This document shows, piece by piece, positions 7,047 through 8,935 of a stretch of 8,935 nt of DNA. Source of the DNA: Geodermatophilaceae bacterium (GTDB lineage Bacteria > Actinomycetota > Actinomycetes > Mycobacteriales > Geodermatophilaceae); assembly GCA_013696785.1 (NCBI GenBank), contig JACCXW010000003.1:1-8935 (forward strand). Direction: 5' to 3'. Each line of letters begins with the position of its first letter. Within the stretch, counting starts at the first letter, position 1. The translations under genes were made by a program, and so were the position numbers. Below the pieces are notes generated by a model. That model searched no databases and was not told the origin of the DNA. It saw nothing but the letters and a program-made list of their open reading frames with translations.

Positions 7047-8060
7047 GTGCGCACCCACTGTCAGCACACCGCCCGTCGTACCGTCGCGGCTGCCTGTGTC
7101 CTGATCGCGTCGGTCGTGGCGCTGTCGGCGTGCCGGACGTCGCCCAGCGCGGCGGCGTACGTCGGGGATGACGTCATCACCACGACGGAACTGGACGAGG
7201 CGGTGCAGACCGGGCTGGACAACGGCGCCGTCTCAGACCTCTATCAGGACCGGCTCCCGGAGTACCGGCAGATCGTGCTGCAGGAACTGATCGCAGCCGA
7301 GGTGTACGACGCGGCCGCCGCGCGCTATGACGCGGCGGTCTCCGAAGCTGACATCAGTGCCCGCTTGAACGAGATCCTGGCCCAGAGTGGCGATCCGGGC
7401 GCCTTTTACCAGCAGCAGGCGGCTGAGGGCCGCACCGAGGCGGACGTTCGCGAGCAGGTCCGCCGCTTCATCCTCGGAGAGGAGATCGCGGCGGCCGCCG
7501 GACTCGACAGCGGCTCGAGCGAGGCCGCCCTGCGCGAGATCTACAACGCCACCCGCGGTCAGTACGCGCAGTTCGATGTCGGCCTGGTCACCGTTGCGGA
7601 CCAACCCACCGCCGATGCCGTCCTTGCCCAGCTGACGGCCGATCCCGCGTCGTACGCCGAGGTGGCGGCGGCGAATGCGAACCCGAACACGTTCCCGGCG
7701 CCGATGTCGGCCACCGCCGAGCAACTGACGAACATCGTCGAGGATCCCAGCACGCTGGTGGCCGGGCAGGGCCTGAGCGTCGCTGTGCTTCCCACCGGTG
7801 AGATCACCGTGGTGTTCATCGTGGGGATCACCTACCCGACGTTCGAGGACATCCGGCCCACCCTGGAACAGCAGGCCGACCAGGAGGTCCAGACCGCGCT
7901 GGACACGGAACTGCAGTCGGTGCGGGACTCGCTCGACATCACCGTGAACCCGCGCTTCGGCAGCTTCGACGACACCGGAACGCTGATCCCCGACGACCGT
8001 GGTGTGGTCAACGTCGTCGACGGTGACGAGCCCCCCGGCACCGAGCCCGCCCTGAACTGA
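7047..8060 (+). CDS. SurA-like N-terminal domain lipoprotein
   Basis: This 337-residue protein is predicted to be exported and lipid-anchored on the outer face of the cytoplasmic membrane, where SurA/PrsA-type proteins assist folding of secreted proteins. The signal peptide has basic residues (RR at 10-11), a hydrophobic core and the lipobox LSAC, with Cys29 as the lipidated residue. The mature N terminus (AAYVGDDVITTTELDEAV from about 36) is the typical opening of a SurA_N domain, and helical sequence continues to about 170. Residues 176-270 look like a divergent parvulin-type domain without recognisable catalytic motifs. NPRFGSFD at 301-308 is the usual C-terminal signature of such proteins, and an acidic, Pro-containing tail ends the protein. 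The start is GTG at 7047 with GAGG 6 bases upstream; longer in-frame extensions overlap the peptidase gene. mazG begins one base after the stop, suggesting one operon. Chaperone activity is inferred. Confidence 0.85.
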   Translation: MRTHCQHTARRTVAAACVLIASVVALSACRTSPSAAAYVGDDVITTTELDEAVQTGLDNGAVSDLYQDRLPEYRQIVLQELIAAEVYDAAAARYDAAVSEADISARLNEILAQSGDPGAFYQQQAAEGRTEADVREQVRRFILGEEIAAAAGLDSGSSEAALREIYNATRGQYAQFDVGLVTVADQPTADAVLAQLTADPASYAEVAAANANPNTFPAPMSATAEQLTNIVEDPSTLVAGQGLSVAVLPTGEITVVFIVGITYPTFEDIRPTLEQQADQEVQTALDTELQSVRDSLDITVNPRFGSFDDTGTLIPDDRGVVNVVDGDEPPGTEPALN

Positions 8061-8061
8061 G

Positions 8062-8935
8062 GTGCCCGACCGGTTACGGCTGCTGGCCACGACACCCCGG
8101 CTCCCGGCCGGGCTGCTGAGCTGGGCCGGCTGGCAGGCCGCCCGTTCCGCACCGGTGTACGCCGCCGACCCGCAGTCGCCGGCCGCGATCGCGCTGCGGT
8201 CAGCGGGCGTGGCCGTGACCGGTCTCGACATCGCGGATGTGCGAGCGGGCGCCGTCGCACTGCGTGATCTGGCCCGCGGCGGCGAGGTGGTGTGGCTGGT
8301 CGGGCCGGATGGAGACCCGGAGCTCGTCCGGGCAGTGGGCAACCTCGTCGCCCGCGAGCGGGGCCGCGCCGAACTGGAGGTGGTCTACGCCTCCTGGGAC
8401 CCGCCCGGCGCCCGGTTGCTCGACGTCGTGGCCGTGATGGACCGGCTGCGCTCGCCCGGCGGCTGTCCGTGGGACGCCGAGCAGACCCACGACAGCCTGC
8501 GCCGCTACCTCCTCGAGGAGACCTACGAGGCCTACGACGCGCTGGTCGACGGCGACCTTGCGGCGTTGCGTGAGGAACTCGGCGACGTGCTGCTCCAGGT
8601 GGTCTTCCACGCCCGGTTGGCAACCGAAGCCGAGGACCAGCCCTGGGGGATCGACGACGTGGCAGGCGGTCTGGTCGACAAGCTGGTACGCCGGCACCCG
8701 CATGTCTTCGGCGATCGGGCGGTGAACGGCGCCGGCGAGGTGGCCGCGAACTGGGAGGAGATCAAGCGGGCGGAGAAGGGCCGCACGTCGGTGACGGAGG
8801 GGATCGCGCGGTCGCAACCGGCGCTGGCGCTGGCGCAGGCGCTCGTGCGCCGGGCCGCGCGGCATGAACTGCCGGTGCCCGCCCCCGCGGCTGACCCGAT
8901 GCCCGAGCCGGCTGCGCCCACGGACGCCGCCGTAC
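8062..8935 (+). CDS. mazG: Nucleoside triphosphate pyrophosphohydrolase MazG (3' truncated)
   Basis: This open frame runs off the window after 291 codons. MazG hydrolyses (d)NTPs, including damaged ones, to NMP and pyrophosphate, cleaning the nucleotide pool in the cytoplasm. The MazG domain starts near residue 124 (VMDRLRSPGGCPWD). It has the metal-binding EExxE (E152, E153, E156) and the second acidic motif EELGD (171-175; E172 and D175 are the likely ligands), then QVVFHA, RRHPHVFGD and NWEEIKRAEK, all hallmarks of the family. Residues 1-115 are an N-terminal extension resembling an eroded tetrapyrrole-methylase-like domain, as in YabN-type fusions. GTG at 8062 is chosen because this extension opens with the expected LLATTPRLPAGLLSW. 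The ribosome binding site is weak and lies within the end of the lipoprotein gene, which fits translational coupling. The end of the protein is outside the window. Confidence 0.93.
   Translation, partial: MPDRLRLLATTPRLPAGLLSWAGWQAARSAPVYAADPQSPAAIALRSAGVAVTGLDIADVRAGAVALRDLARGGEVVWLVGPDGDPELVRAVGNLVARERGRAELEVVYASWDPPGARLLDVVAVMDRLRSPGGCPWDAEQTHDSLRRYLLEETYEAYDALVDGDLAALREELGDVLLQVVFHARLATEAEDQPWGIDDVAGGLVDKLVRRHPHVFGDRAVNGAGEVAANWEEIKRAEKGRTSVTEGIARSQPALALAQALVRRAARHELPVPAPAADPMPEPAAPTDAAV

Noticed and set aside
6950..7054. 35-codon N-terminal extension of the peptidase from 7054
   Set aside because: It would overlap the lipoprotein start and fill the whole divergent promoter region. The extension has no domain features and no good ribosome binding site.
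8200..8921. Minus-strand open frames opposite mazG
   Set aside because: The plus-strand frame from 8062 has all MazG motifs and runs to the window end; the minus-strand frames are its shadows.

Overview
This window looks like an ordinary chromosomal core region of a high-GC actinobacterium. The evidence is very GC-rich DNA with G/C-ending codons, frequent GTG starts, and the gene set mfd, a SurA-like lipoprotein and mazG. Mycobacteria have a related cluster (mfd, mazG, an lpq lipoprotein gene, eno). The sequence alone does not fix the genus. I see no mobile elements, tRNA or rRNA genes, CRISPR array or phage genes.

Layout. (1) 24-965, minus strand: a TauE/SafE (TSUP) family membrane transporter. 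(2) 966-1271: a 306-base divergent intergenic region between the transporter and mfd. It holds a 15-base dyad near the transporter start, a weak promoter candidate, an 11-base direct repeat, and a 7-bp-stem hairpin in the presumed mfd leader. (3) 1272-4853, plus strand: full-length mfd, the transcription-repair coupling factor, with all expected helicase motifs and an unusual in-frame triplicated 15-base repeat in its N-terminal part. (4) 4844-4861: a perfect GC hairpin that contains the mfd stop codon and lies directly after the stop of the convergent gene. (5) 4862-6949, minus strand: a dipeptidyl-peptidase-IV-type S9 serine peptidase with an intact Ser-Asp-His triad. (6) 6950-7046: a short divergent intergenic region. 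(7) 7047-8060, plus strand: a secreted SurA-like lipoprotein. (8) 8062 to the window end, plus strand: mazG, a nucleoside triphosphate pyrophosphohydrolase, cut off by the window edge. It starts one base after the lipoprotein stop.

Functional reading. mfd (rescue of RNA polymerase stalled at DNA lesions) and mazG (removal of aberrant NTPs) are both genome-maintenance genes. The lipoprotein gene is probably co-transcribed with mazG. The transporter and peptidase face the opposite direction and look like neighbours rather than partners. I found no convincing new biological system. The items most worth a second look are the repeat in Mfd, the shared hairpin between convergent genes, the vestigial N-terminal domain of MazG, and the leader structures upstream of mfd.
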